Assembly (NCBI GenBank): GCA_900109485.1
Contig: FOAY01000001.1
Location: 492,269-556,268, forward strand
DNA: 64,000 bases
Reading direction: 5' to 3'
Source: Kosakonia sacchari
GTDB lineage: Bacteria; Pseudomonadota; Gammaproteobacteria; Enterobacterales; Enterobacteriaceae
Both the position numbers and the translations under genes were made by a program. Within the stretch, counting starts at the first letter, position 1, and each line of letters opens with the position of its first letter. This document shows, one piece after another, positions 29,936-40,274 of this stretch. The notes beneath the pieces are model-generated. The model saw only the letters and a program-made list of their open reading frames with translations, was not told the DNA's origin and did no database searches.

Positions 29936-31345
29936 TTATTCTACCATGCAAGAACGTAACGACCAGTAGTGGGCCTGTACTTCTGCGCCTCCGCGCAGGG
30001 TTAATTGCGCCGGATGCGTCGGGAAGTAGCGGTTGCTCATCACCCCTTCGCCCGCGTTGATAAAGATCTCCACGCTTGAGCGATCGCAAAGGATCTGCAA
30101 CTTCTGCGCGCTACCGCGCCAATAACGGTACAGCCACTCGCCGGTTTGCAGGCTGCGGCGGGCCAGACGCAGTTCGTCGGCGCGCCACTCAAGAATGAGC
30201 GTATCGGCGAAATTCAGCGTTAATCCGCCCGCGCTTTCCAGCACCAGCTCAAGTTGCTCTGCCTCCAGCGCTGGCATTGCTTCTGCTGTACCGCGATAGC
30301 GCTGTTCTTCACCGCGCAGCGCCTGTAGTTCAGCCACCGGCTGTTGATACAGCTTACCGTTATGTTCAGTCAGTTCCCGCAGGCAGGTCATCTGGTGGAT
30401 CCAGCCATTCGCCACGGTTGGCTGCAACATCTCTTCGCCATCCGGTACGCCCATCCAGCCGACCAGCAGGCGGCGGCCATCATCGGCGAGGGTGGTTTGC
30501 GGGGCGTAAAACTCAAACCCGGCATCCAGTTCGGCATACTCGCCGTGCTGATACTGCGCGCTGGCGTAATCCAGTGTGCCGCTGAGATACGCGCTTGGGT
30601 AGGTATTGAGGTAGCGTTTCTCCTCGCGCGCCACACCTTGCGGGCAGCAGATCAGGAAGGTGCGCTCGCCAAGGGTGAACATGTCGGGGCACTCCCACAT
30701 ATAGCCCGCATCGCCCAGCCCGTTCAGGCCGCTACCGGCGATTTCACCGAGGTTTTGCCAGTTCCACAAATTCTCTGAGCGCAGCAGCAGCACCTTGCCC
30801 TGCAACTGTAAATCCTGCGCGCCCAGCACCATGTACCACTGCCCGTCGTGCCGCCACACTTTCGGGTCGCGCACATGGCCGGTGTAGCCGTGCGGCAAAG
30901 GAATGGCCGGGCCGAGTTTGTCGAAACCGCCGTCGCTGTTTTGTACCGCCAGGCATTGCCACGCGGTGCGGGAACCGTCGTCAAACTTCACGTTGCCGGT
31001 GTAGCACAGCGTCAGCACGCCATTGTTATCAATGGCGCTGCCAGAGTAGCACCCGTTGCGGTCATACTCTTCGTCGGGCATCAGCGCGATGGGTTCATGC
31101 TGCCAGTGGACTAAATCCGCCGAACTCCAGTGCGCCCAGCATTTGTGCAGGTGCTGACAACCCAGCGCATTCCACTGGTAGAACAGATGATAACGCCCGG
31201 CGAACTGGATAAAACCGTTCGGATCGTTAAGCAGCCCGGTCACCGGCGCAAGGTGCCAGGCGGGGTAGTGCGGGTCGGCCAGCGCTTTCGGCTGGCCTTT
31301 CATTACTGCCTGCAACATGGCAGGCAGCAGGGGGGTTGAAGCCAT
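29936..31345 (-). CDS. scrB: ScrB, sucrose-6-phosphate hydrolase
   Basis: A 469-residue GH32 invertase that cleaves sucrose-6-phosphate to glucose-6-P and fructose in the cytoplasm. The nucleophile is in [15 protein letters not shown] near residue 41, the stabilising aspartate in GHVRDPKVW near residue 160, and the acid/base in MWECPDMF near residue 216. The C-terminal beta-sandwich includes [10 protein letters not shown]. The start codon overlaps the scrA stop (TAATG), so the two genes are coupled. Confidence 0.96.
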   Translation of the reverse strand: MASTPLLPAMLQAVMKGQPKALADPHYPAWHLAPVTGLLNDPNGFIQFAGRYHLFYQWNALGCQHLHKCWAHWSSADLVHWQHEPIALMPDEEYDRNGCYSGSAIDNNGVLTLCYTGNVKFDDGSRTAWQCLAVQNSDGGFDKLGPAIPLPHGYTGHVRDPKVWRHDGQWYMVLGAQDLQLQGKVLLLRSENLWNWQNLGEIAGSGLNGLGDAGYMWECPDMFTLGERTFLICCPQGVAREEKRYLNTYPSAYLSGTLDYASAQYQHGEYAELDAGFEFYAPQTTLADDGRRLLVGWMGVPDGEEMLQPTVANGWIHQMTCLRELTEHNGKLYQQPVAELQALRGEEQRYRGTAEAMPALEAEQLELVLESAGGLTLNFADTLILEWRADELRLARRSLQTGEWLYRYWRGSAQKLQILCDRSSVEIFINAGEGVMSNRYFPTHPAQLTLRGGAEVQAHYWSLRSCMVE

Positions 31346-32715
31346 TATTCGGAGTCCGTTTTGTATTTCAGCAGGTAAGAGATAACAAACGCGGCGCTAA
31401 ATGCAATCACCATTCCGATAACATAGTTGAGCAGCGAGCTGGCCTGTACAATCGCCATCCCAGGGATGCCCGTCAGGCCGACTGCCGTCATATACACATG
31501 CACCGAAACCACCCATGCGCCGCCTGCCGCGCCGCCGATAAGCGCGGCGATAAAGGGTTTTACAAAGCGCAGATTGATACCGAAAATCGCCGCCTCGGTA
31601 ATGCCGAGTAGCGCCGAGAACGCCGAAGGCAGGGTAATGGCTTTGATCTTCGCATCTTTCGTTTTAAACCACACCGCCAGACAGGCACCGCCCTGCGCGA
31701 CGTTAGCCATCGCCCAGATCGGCAGCAGGAAGTTGACGCCGATCGACGGATTGCCCAGCAGCCCGGCTTCAATCGCGTGAAAACTGTGATGCACGCCGGT
31801 AATCACAATCACTGAATAGAACCCGCCGAACAGCATGCCGGCCAGCCAGCCTGCATGGCTAATCAAGGTGCTGAGAACAAAAGAGATGCCGTCGCCGAGT
31901 GCGCGACCCGCCGGGCCGATAACCAGCATGGCGATAAAACCAGAGATAATCACCGTCAGGAACGGCGTCAGGATCAGATCCAGCGCATCCGGGATCACCC
32001 GGCGCAGTTGCTTCTCCAGCAGGCTCATAAACCACACAGCCAGCAGCACCGGGAAAACGGTTCCCTGGTAGCCGATCATCGCCACTTCGATACCGAAAAA
32101 GTTCATGGTATGGAAGCCCGCCGCCACGCCCCAGGCGTTGGTCAGCGCCGGGTGCGTCAGAATGCCGCCGAGCGTCGCGCCAAGATAAGGGTTGCCACCA
32201 AACTCGCGGGCGGCGGTAAAGCCAATCAGGATCGGCAGGATGATAAATGCCGCTGAACTGAACATGTCGAGCATGATGTACAGGGCGTTGTCCGGGTTCA
32301 CCCAGCCGTAGGTTTTCACCATTCCCAGCAGCCCCATCAGCAAGCCGGAGGCGACAATCGCCGGGATAATCGGCACGAAAATGTTCGACAGCAGGCGGGC
32401 AATGCGCTGGAACGGATTGAGCTTGCGCGCGGCAATATCGGCGGCTTCTGACTTGCTCGATTCGTTGATCCCGGCCTCGGCGATAAACGCGGCGTAGACT
32501 TTATTCACCACGCCGGTACCGAAAATAATCTGCAACTGCCCGGCGTTACGAAAACAGCCTTTCACACCGTCAATTTTGCCGATCGCTGCGGTATCGGCTT
32601 TCGCGTCTTCCACCAGCACTAAGCGCAGGCGCGTGGCGCAGTGCGCGGCGCTGGCGATGTTATCCTTACCGCCCAGCAGCGGCAGCAGCGCGCGGGCAAT
32701 TTGTGCAAAATCCAT
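31345..32715 (-). CDS. scrA: ScrA, sucrose PTS permease IIBC
   Basis: A 456-residue enzyme IIBC of the glucose/sucrose PTS superfamily. The IIB domain (about 1-85) has the phosphocysteine in SAAHCATRLRLV near residue 26. The IIC domain (about 105-456) has about ten hydrophobic segments and the signature GITEAAIFGINLRFVKPF near residue 372. It takes up sucrose as sucrose-6-P, using IIA(Glc) for phosphate. It lies between scrY (76-bp gap) and scrB (overlap). Confidence 0.96.
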   Translation of the reverse strand: MDFAQIARALLPLLGGKDNIASAAHCATRLRLVLVEDAKADTAAIGKIDGVKGCFRNAGQLQIIFGTGVVNKVYAAFIAEAGINESSKSEAADIAARKLNPFQRIARLLSNIFVPIIPAIVASGLLMGLLGMVKTYGWVNPDNALYIMLDMFSSAAFIILPILIGFTAAREFGGNPYLGATLGGILTHPALTNAWGVAAGFHTMNFFGIEVAMIGYQGTVFPVLLAVWFMSLLEKQLRRVIPDALDLILTPFLTVIISGFIAMLVIGPAGRALGDGISFVLSTLISHAGWLAGMLFGGFYSVIVITGVHHSFHAIEAGLLGNPSIGVNFLLPIWAMANVAQGGACLAVWFKTKDAKIKAITLPSAFSALLGITEAAIFGINLRFVKPFIAALIGGAAGGAWVVSVHVYMTAVGLTGIPGMAIVQASSLLNYVIGMVIAFSAAFVISYLLKYKTDSE

Positions 32716-32791
32716 AGCAACCTCTGTGTTCTCGTTATTGTGGTGTTAACCCGGTTGAGACGACCCCCGCACCCCGCAGGGGCCGAACTCA

Positions 32792-34321
<1,530 letters not shown>

Positions 34322-34357
34322 CTAAGGAAGAGCTATCATCACAGGATTGTTTTTTTG

Positions 34358-34371
34358 CTAAACCGGTTTAG
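34358..34371. promoter_or_regulatory. ScrR operator 1 (scrY proximal)
   Basis: A perfect 14-bp palindrome CTAAACCGGTTTAG, the LacI/GalR-type half-site arrangement with a central CG, lies 46 bp upstream of the scrY start. A matching copy is 60 bp further away; the spacing is close to six helical turns, which permits looping by ScrR. Confidence 0.9.
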
Positions 34372-34417
34372 GTGATGAATCATACGCAAGGCTAATTTCT
34401 TCACGCAATCAAATTTG

Positions 34418-34431
34418 CTAAACCGGTTTAG
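34418..34431. promoter_or_regulatory. ScrR operator 2 (scrK-scrY gap)
   Basis: A second identical 14-bp palindrome CTAAACCGGTTTAG, 44 bp downstream of the scrK stop and 106 bp from scrY. It probably works with the first copy to repress scrY. Confidence 0.9.
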
Positions 34432-34474
34432 TGATTGTGAGACGGCTCGCAAAACGAAGCGGCACTCAGGTGGG

Positions 34475-35392
34475 TTATTCCTCCAGTTGATGACGATAGG
34501 GCAAGGCGGTCATCGCGCCTTTCGCCGTGGTGGCGAGCGCCCCGCAGCGCTGCGCGGTGGCAAGACGTGCGCCAAGTTGCGCCTGGTTATCCGGTAGCCC
34601 GTGCTGCGCCAGTTCCCACAGCAACCCGGCAACAAACGCATCTCCCGCACCAGTGGTATCGACGCTGACAACCGGCTGCGTTGACCAGGCGCTGAGCGCG
34701 CCGCGCAGGCAGGCTTTGACGCCCGCTTTACCCTGCGTCACCAGCAACAGCGGGATGGCGAAACGTTCGGCCAATTGCTGCATGCTGGCGTCGATATCCG
34801 CCTGGCCGCTAAAAAAGGCCAGCTCTTCTTCCGAGAGTTTCACCACGTCGGCCAGCGTGAAGGCCTGGCTCAGCGCATCATGTAACTGCTCTGGATCGGC
34901 CCACAAATCGTGGCGGATATTCGGGTCGAAGCTGACAAATCCCCCGGCATCACGGATGCGCGTCATCGCCGTAAACGTGGTGCTGCGCGACGGTTCAGCA
35001 GAGAGCGCAATCGAGCAGCAGTGTAGCCATTCGCCGCGCTGAAAGGGCGGTAAGTCATCTACCGCGAGAAACAGATCGGCGCTCGGTCGAACCATAAAGG
35101 TAAATGAGCGCTCACCCACTTCATCGAGCGCGACCACCACCGTGGAGGTGCGCTGCGCCGGGTCGGTGGACATAAACGCGGTATTCACCTGTTCGGCGTC
35201 GAGGGTTTGACGCATAAAGCGGCCAAAAGGATCGTCACCGACGCGGCCGATAAAACCGCTGTTTCCCTGCAAACGCGCAATGCCGACCGCCACATTCGCG
35301 GGTGCGCCGCCGGGGCACTGCAACAAGCGCCCCGCGCCTTCCGGCAGTAAATCCACCACGGCATCGCCCAGACACCAGACTCGTGCTGACAT
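34475..35392 (-). CDS. scrK: ScrK, ATP-dependent fructokinase
   Basis: A 305-residue PfkB/ribokinase-family sugar kinase that phosphorylates the fructose released by ScrB. Signature 1 is the GGAPANVAVGIARLQGNSGFIGRVG segment (about 28-52) and signature 2 is DTTGAGDAFVAGLLWEL near residue 245 with the catalytic aspartate in GAGD. Length and sequence fit Klebsiella ScrK (307). It has its own ScrR operator 38 bp upstream and leads the regulon on this strand. Confidence 0.96.
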   Translation of the reverse strand: MSARVWCLGDAVVDLLPEGAGRLLQCPGGAPANVAVGIARLQGNSGFIGRVGDDPFGRFMRQTLDAEQVNTAFMSTDPAQRTSTVVVALDEVGERSFTFMVRPSADLFLAVDDLPPFQRGEWLHCCSIALSAEPSRSTTFTAMTRIRDAGGFVSFDPNIRHDLWADPEQLHDALSQAFTLADVVKLSEEELAFFSGQADIDASMQQLAERFAIPLLLVTQGKAGVKACLRGALSAWSTQPVVSVDTTGAGDAFVAGLLWELAQHGLPDNQAQLGARLATAQRCGALATTAKGAMTALPYRHQLEE

Positions 35393-35429
35393 AACTCTCT
35401 CCCGCTTTAAAATAATCGATAAAACTTAA

Positions 35430-35443
35430 CTAAACCGGTTTAG
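35430..35443. promoter_or_regulatory. ScrR operator 3 (scrK)
   Basis: A third identical CTAAACCGGTTTAG palindrome, 38 bp upstream of the scrK start and 77 bp from the divergent HAD gene. It gives scrK its own sucrose-responsive control. Confidence 0.9.
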
Positions 35444-35519
35444 CAAATCAACTGCATCGTTAAGTTGTCATCTTTTTTTGCTAAGGTGCAGGGCGGGTTT
35501 CCTTACTCTGGACGCGACA

Positions 35520-36191
35520 ATGCCGCAACCGCTGTACGTTTTCGATCTCGATAACACCTTGATTTCCGGTGACAGTAGTACGCTGTGGAGCCGCTACCTG
35601 GTGCGCGAAGGGTTTGCCGATGGTGTGGACTATTTGCGCCATGAAGAGCGGATGATGCAGGATTACGCGCGCGGCGAAATGAATCTGCACGAGTATGTGG
35701 CGCTGATCATGTCGCCGCTGCGCGATTTCCCGGTGGCGCGGGTGGAGCGCATGGTGGCGCTGTGTGTGGAAACGGAGATTGTGCCGCGCATCTACCCGCA
35801 GGCGTGGGCGTTAATCAGGGAATTGCAGGCCAGCAACCAGCCGATGCTGATTATCTCTGCGTCGGTCAGTTTACTGGTGAAGGCGATTGCGCCGGTGCTG
35901 GGCATTGCGCACGCGATTGGCGTAGAAGTGAAAACCGATAACGGGCGCTACACGGGGGTCATTGACGGGACGCCGAGCTATCAGCAGGGCAAAATCACCT
36001 GCCTCGAAAACTTCCTTGTTCATCACCCGCAACATCGTGGAGCGGTGACGTTTTATACCGACTCGATTAACGATTTGCCGCTTTGTGAGTACGCCAACCA
36101 CGTGTTTATGGTGAATCCCTGCCCGCAGCTGGCGGCGCAAGGAGAACTGCGCCGCTGGCCGCAACTTAACTGGCAGCTTACTCCGGTTTAA
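35520..36191 (+). CDS. HAD-IB phosphatase (SerB/PSP-like)
   Basis: A 223-residue haloacid dehalogenase of the HAD-IB/PSPase-like group. Motif I is VFDLDNTLISGDS near residue 8 (two catalytic aspartates). Motif II is IISASVSLLV near residue 107, the lysine is in QQGKITCLENF near 153, and motif III/IV is YTDSINDLPLCEYA near residue 180. An IB cap helix domain lies at 30-95. It is convergent with the phosphonate permease genes and overlaps the last of them by 14 bp. The substrate cannot be read; a phosphomonoester tied to the neighbouring transporters is an inference. Confidence 0.85.
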   Translation: MPQPLYVFDLDNTLISGDSSTLWSRYLVREGFADGVDYLRHEERMMQDYARGEMNLHEYVALIMSPLRDFPVARVERMVALCVETEIVPRIYPQAWALIRELQASNQPMLIISASVSLLVKAIAPVLGIAHAIGVEVKTDNGRYTGVIDGTPSYQQGKITCLENFLVHHPQHRGAVTFYTDSINDLPLCEYANHVFMVNPCPQLAAQGELRRWPQLNWQLTPV

Positions 36192-37059
36192 ACAGCGGCA
36201 CCGCTTTACCGATGATATAGCGTCGGCGCAGCCAGGCCGATGCCATATCCATCAGCATGACCACCGCGACCAGAATCACCGTGATAAACATCACCACGTC
36301 CCAGTTCCACAGCCGCATGTTTTCGGCATAAATCAGGCCGATACCGCCCGCGCCAACAAACCCCAGCACCGCCGCCGAACGGGTGTTGGACTCGATCTGA
36401 TAGAGGCTCAACGCGAGGAAGGTCGGGAATGACTGGGTAAAGGTGCTGAAACGGTGCTTTTGCAGGCCGCTCGCACCGACGGCAGTCATACCGCGCCCCG
36501 GCGAGCGATCCACCGCTTCATGGCTTTCCGCATACAGACGGCCAAGCAGGCCGGTATCCTGCATGATGATTGCCAGTACCCCGGCCAGCGGCCCGAGGCC
36601 AACGGCGCGCACAAAAATCAGCCCCCAGATCGCCATATCGATGCCGCGCAAAATATCGAACAGACGGCGCATACAAAACGCCACCGCGCCGAGAAACCCG
36701 CCGCGCATGATGTTGCGTGCGGCAAGGAAGGAGAGCAGCAGCGCCAGCATAGTGGCGGTGAGCGTACCGGCAAAAACAATCGCCAGCGTGATGCCAATCT
36801 GCGAGAAGTAGTAGCCAAACGGCCAGTTGAGGAAATCGTGCCAGACAAACATGCGCAGCAGATAGCGGCCAATCTGCTGCATGCCGTTAAGCGCCTGATC
36901 GAGCGGAATGCCGAACTGCATAAAAAACCACAGGTAGTAGAGCGCAGCGGCCAGCGCAATCAGGCCGAGACGGCGCAGATAGCGCCCCTGCGCTTTGAAC
37001 AAATCACTGTGCAGTTTACGGCTTAAGGTCACATTCGGTACGGCTTGCCAGCTTGTCAT
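36178..37059 (-). CDS. PhnE-type phosphonate ABC permease (second)
   Basis: A 293-residue inner-membrane permease with six or so hydrophobic segments and a basic cytoplasmic N-terminus. The coupling loop is EAVDRSPGRGMTAVGASGLQKHRFSTF near residue 180, followed by LYQIESNTRSAAVLGFVGAGGIGLI, the PhnE family signature. A GGAGGGG ribosome site precedes the ATG, which overlaps the stop of the other permease gene (ATGA). Paired PhnE-like permeases occur in many phosphonate or phosphite importers. The 14-bp overlap with the HAD gene leaves no room for a terminator. Confidence 0.88.
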   Translation of the reverse strand: MTSWQAVPNVTLSRKLHSDLFKAQGRYLRRLGLIALAAALYYLWFFMQFGIPLDQALNGMQQIGRYLLRMFVWHDFLNWPFGYYFSQIGITLAIVFAGTLTATMLALLLSFLAARNIMRGGFLGAVAFCMRRLFDILRGIDMAIWGLIFVRAVGLGPLAGVLAIIMQDTGLLGRLYAESHEAVDRSPGRGMTAVGASGLQKHRFSTFTQSFPTFLALSLYQIESNTRSAAVLGFVGAGGIGLIYAENMRLWNWDVVMFITVILVAVVMLMDMASAWLRRRYIIGKAVPLFKPE

Positions 37060-37928
37060 TTTTTCCCCTCCAGCACCCACTGGCGCAAACGGCCAGAGAG
37101 GGTATCGAGCGCCGAAACCACAATGATGATCAGCAGCAGCGTAATGCTGACCTGATCGTAGCGGTCGAGTTTGATATTGGTCATCAGCTCCTGGCCGATG
37201 CCGCCTGCGCCAACCAGACCGAGAATGGTGGAGGAGCGGAAGTTAATCTCCAGGCGCATAAAGCCGTAGGAGAGAAAAATCGGTTTGACCTGCGGCCACA
37301 GCGCGAAGCGGATGCGTTGCAGATGCGTGGCGCCGCAGGCGGCCAGCCCGCGTACCGGGCGATCCTGCGTGCTTTCCACCGCTTCATAAAACAGTTTGGT
37401 CAGGCTGCCGACGGTATGCAGCGCCAGCGCGAGGAAACCGGGAATCGCGCCAATACCAAATGCCATCACGAAAATGACCGCCCACGCCAGCTCCGGCATG
37501 GTGCGCAAAAACGCCACCAGCGCGCGAATGGCAAAGCGTAGCGGCGGCGGTGACCAGGTGTTGCCCGCCGCCAGAAAAGCCAGCACGCCAGCGATGACAA
37601 AAGAGAATAGCGTTGAGGCCAGCGCCAGTTGCAGGGTTTCCCAAATCAGCGGTAACTGAATCGGCAGGCGATAACCCCAATACGCCAGCGAGCCTTTGGT
37701 GTGGCTGTCGGCAAAAAGCACAGACCAGTGCAGCGTCGGCACGGTTTCCAGCATGTAATCGAGGAAGTTGGGCAGCGAGTGCCAGATGGTAAAAATATTA
37801 AATTCGGCGGCGTTCCCGGCGGCAAGCCAGAGCGCCAGCAGCAGTAACGACCCGGCCACCGTGTCGCGCTTCTGGCGCGCTCTGACCTGCTGGTAATAGT
37901 GCTCAAACTGCGTATTCGACGTGTTCAT
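37056..37928 (-). CDS. PhnE-type phosphonate ABC permease (first)
   Basis: A 290-residue PhnE-family permease, a distant paralogue of its neighbour. The motif EAVESTQDRPVRGLAACGATHLQRIRF near residue 170 is the ATPase-coupling loop. It is followed by LRLEINFRSSTILGLVGAGGIGQEL. The ATG at 37928 is preferred over an upstream TTG. A terminator-like hairpin separates it from the binding-protein gene. With PhnC and PhnD homologues it makes a heterodimeric-permease importer. Confidence 0.88.
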   Translation of the reverse strand: MNTSNTQFEHYYQQVRARQKRDTVAGSLLLLALWLAAGNAAEFNIFTIWHSLPNFLDYMLETVPTLHWSVLFADSHTKGSLAYWGYRLPIQLPLIWETLQLALASTLFSFVIAGVLAFLAAGNTWSPPPLRFAIRALVAFLRTMPELAWAVIFVMAFGIGAIPGFLALALHTVGSLTKLFYEAVESTQDRPVRGLAACGATHLQRIRFALWPQVKPIFLSYGFMRLEINFRSSTILGLVGAGGIGQELMTNIKLDRYDQVSITLLLIIIVVSALDTLSGRLRQWVLEGKK

Positions 37929-37963
37929 GCGTTGCAATCGCGTCCTGTATGACAATCGAATAA

Positions 37964-37989
37964 AAGCCCCTGGTTCGACGCAGGGGCTT
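37964..37989 (-). terminator. Intra-operon terminator/attenuator after phnD-like gene
   Basis: On the minus strand a 9-bp stem AAGCCCCTG/CAGGGGCTT with an 8-base loop is followed by TTATTC. It sits in the gap between the binding-protein gene and the first permease. It fits partial termination giving more binding protein than permease, or an mRNA 3' end. Confidence 0.78.
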
Positions 37990-38006
37990 ATTTCATGGCG
38001 TGCCGA

Positions 38007-38948
38007 TTAGCGTGCAGTCACCAGCTCGCGTTTCATCTCAATAATCTGTTTGAAATCATCCACGCTGCCCGGGCCGATATGCTGTGTACCGCCCATCGCT
38101 TTCACGAAGCAGGCGTGATTATCGGTATCCAGTTTCTTCACGGCGGTAATGACTTTGGCTTTGAAATCCGCCGGCAGGCTGTTGCTCACCAGGATCGGGC
38201 CGTTCGGGATCAGCGTCGATTCCCAGATGATGCGGATCTCTTTCATCAAATTCGGGTGATCCATACGGATCAGGCGGTTAAAGGCGCCGGTGCTGTAACC
38301 AGTATTGTAATCGCCCACCATTGACGTCCAGGTGACCGCGCCCGCGAACTGGCCGTTCAGCACGCCGAGAATGTCCTGCTCATGACCGCCAGAGAAGGTG
38401 ACGCTGGAGAAGTAGTTGTTGTATTTGTTGTCGGCATTGCCGCCGAACTTCTGTTTGAACGCGTAGTTCGGGATCAGGTAGCCGGAGGTGGAATCCGGGT
38501 CCGCAAAGCCGAACGCTTTGCCTTTCAGATCTTCCAGCTTTTTGTACGGGCTGTCGGCTTTCACGATCACCACGGAGTGGTAACCGCGCGATTGATCTTT
38601 ATCGTCAACGGCGATACCCACGATATCGACCGCTTTCGGGTTGTTGATATACACCGAGGCGTAAGAGGAAGGCGACATGCTCAGTACCACGTCAACTTTC
38701 CCGCCCAGCAGCCCCTGGATCACGCCGGAGTAGTCAGAGGAGTTGCGCAGTTTGGTATCGACGTTCAGCTCTTTATCGAGAAACTCTTTCACACACTGGT
38801 TATCGCCGATTTGCTGAGTCGCGTTCTGCCCGCCCAGAATCCCCAGATTCAATTCCTTCGGCTGCTCAGCGGCAGAAGCCTGCCATGCCAACAGAAGAGC
38901 TGTCATCAATGCAGATAAACGTAATGCACCAGAAATAGTGTTTTTCAT
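38007..38948 (-). CDS. PhnD-like phosphonate/phosphite-binding protein
   Basis: A 313-residue periplasmic binding protein. A signal peptide ends WQASA-AEQPKEL near residue 26. PhnD-family features include DYSGVIQGLLGGKVDVVLSM near residue 75, the GYHSVVIVKADSP segment near 125 and FGFADPDSTSGYLIPNY near residue 147. The last is the typical S/T-S-G loop that holds the phosphonate oxygens. Two paired cysteines (NQCVKEF; NHACFVK) may form a disulfide. The second of two ATGs has the better ribosome spacing. The ligand could be a phosphonate, phosphite or hypophosphite. Confidence 0.88.
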   Translation of the reverse strand: MKNTISGALRLSALMTALLLAWQASAAEQPKELNLGILGGQNATQQIGDNQCVKEFLDKELNVDTKLRNSSDYSGVIQGLLGGKVDVVLSMSPSSYASVYINNPKAVDIVGIAVDDKDQSRGYHSVVIVKADSPYKKLEDLKGKAFGFADPDSTSGYLIPNYAFKQKFGGNADNKYNNYFSSVTFSGGHEQDILGVLNGQFAGAVTWTSMVGDYNTGYSTGAFNRLIRMDHPNLMKEIRIIWESTLIPNGPILVSNSLPADFKAKVITAVKKLDTDNHACFVKAMGGTQHIGPGSVDDFKQIIEMKRELVTAR

Positions 38949-38983
38949 TGTCATTGCCTGTGTTGTCTCATTGGAAGGAATAA

Positions 38984-39829
38984 TTAATGCAATTGGCTGA
39001 TTTCATCGCCGTACAGCACCTGCAGAACATCCTGTGTCAGCCGGGAAGGGTGGTCATCGAAAATAATGCGTCCCTGCGCCACGCCGATAACCCGCGTGCA
39101 GTACTCTTTCACCAGCTCAACAGAGTGCAGGTTGACCATTACGCTGATGCCCTGCTGGCTCACTTCGCGCAGCACGTCCATGATGCGCTGGGTATTTTTC
39201 GGGTCCAGCGAAGCGACAGGTTCGTCCGCCAGTAATAACGAGGGGTTCTGGATCAGCGCCCGGCAAATCGCCACGCGCTGCATCTGCCCGCCGGAGAGCG
39301 TCTCTGCGCGCTGTAACGCATGCGGCAGCATGTTCAGCCATTCGAGCAGGGCGATGGCTTTCGCGCGGTCTTCATCGGTGAAAACTTTAAACAGCGATTT
39401 TAGCGTTGAGGTCTGGCTCAGACGGCCAAGCAGCACGTTGGTGAGCACATCCAGGCGCGGAACGAGGCAAAAGTCCTGGAAAATCATGCCGCACTGGCTG
39501 CGCCACTGATTGAGCGCACGGCCTTTCAGACGCGAGACATCACGCGGCTCGCCCTCATCATCGGAGAAACTTAAGATCTCGCCCGCGCTGGCGCTGTGCG
39601 TGCCATTCAGTACATGTAATAGCGTTGATTTACCCGCGCCGGAGCGGCCAATCACGCCGACCATCTCGCCGCTGTGCAGATCGAAACTGATATCGTCCAG
39701 CACGGTCTGGTGCTGGTTATACGATTTGCGCAAGTTCCTGACGCTCAACACCTTTTGTTTCGGCACGGTGTTTAATTGATGCAGAGGCGAATAGGGGTGT
39801 TCAGAAAGTTCTGCCAACGCGCTGTTCAT
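38984..39829 (-). CDS. PhnC-type phosphonate ABC ATPase
   Basis: A 281-residue ATPase with Walker [10 protein letters not shown] near residue 61, the signature [15 protein letters not shown] near 165, Walker [14 protein letters not shown] near 185 and the H-loop [23 protein letters not shown]. PhnC-family traits are the SVELAxxxxxRVIG-type end and the [24 protein letters not shown]-loop region (about 117-139). Its ATG has a GGAAG site. It is the first gene of the phnCDEE-like unit, with a Pho box 50 bp upstream. Confidence 0.9.
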   Translation of the reverse strand: MNSALAELSEHPYSPLHQLNTVPKQKVLSVRNLRKSYNQHQTVLDDISFDLHSGEMVGVIGRSGAGKSTLLHVLNGTHSASAGEILSFSDDEGEPRDVSRLKGRALNQWRSQCGMIFQDFCLVPRLDVLTNVLLGRLSQTSTLKSLFKVFTDEDRAKAIALLEWLNMLPHALQRAETLSGGQMQRVAICRALIQNPSLLLADEPVASLDPKNTQRIMDVLREVSQQGISVMVNLHSVELVKEYCTRVIGVAQGRIIFDDHPSRLTQDVLQVLYGDEISQLH

Positions 39830-39879
39830 AAGTCTTCCGGTTTTTGTCATTCAACTGGCGACCATTAACGGCACAACAG

Positions 39880-39897
39880 ATGATCGTTTTATGACGA
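39880..39897 (-). promoter_or_regulatory. Pho box upstream of the phnCDEE-like operon
   Basis: On the minus strand TCGTCATAAAACGATCAT matches 14 of 18 positions of the PhoB box CTGTCATAWAWCTGTCAY, with the two TCAT half-sites correctly 11 bp apart. It lies 50 bp before the phnC-like start, a normal activator position. It implies induction under phosphate starvation. The rest of the 445-bp divergent gap (39830-40274) shows no gene. Confidence 0.7.
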
Positions 39898-40274
39898 ACA
39901 GGCGAACAAATAATGAACGCGAAGGTTTCGCTTAGGGTTAGGGCGGTGAGCGCAGGCTGAGTTTGCAGTAATCGGACAGCACAAGCGATGCATCCTGCCG
40001 GGAAAGATAAACAGAATAAACAACGGAAACAGGCGCTTTTTGCGATATTTCGCCCGACATCGTTTGGCTATTTTTCTGCACGGGAAAGCGGCCAGAGCAT
40101 GATATTAAGCGGATATTTACCGTTTCTCTGCCTGCTATTTTCCGCGCGGAAACAGCATATATTTAAATCACGCCACCGTCACAAAAGTCAGAAAAAACAA
40201 GCAACTTTATTGCATCGGTTGGTGCACGGTCTATATGTTAATTTTGTGTTTCAAAAACAATACCAGGGGGTTGT

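Noticed and set aside
40150-40190. GTCAC/GTCAG repeats upstream of the AfuA-like gene as a Pho box
   Set aside because: The half-sites are only 9 bp apart instead of 11 and only 11 of 18 bases match; too weak beside the good box at 39880.
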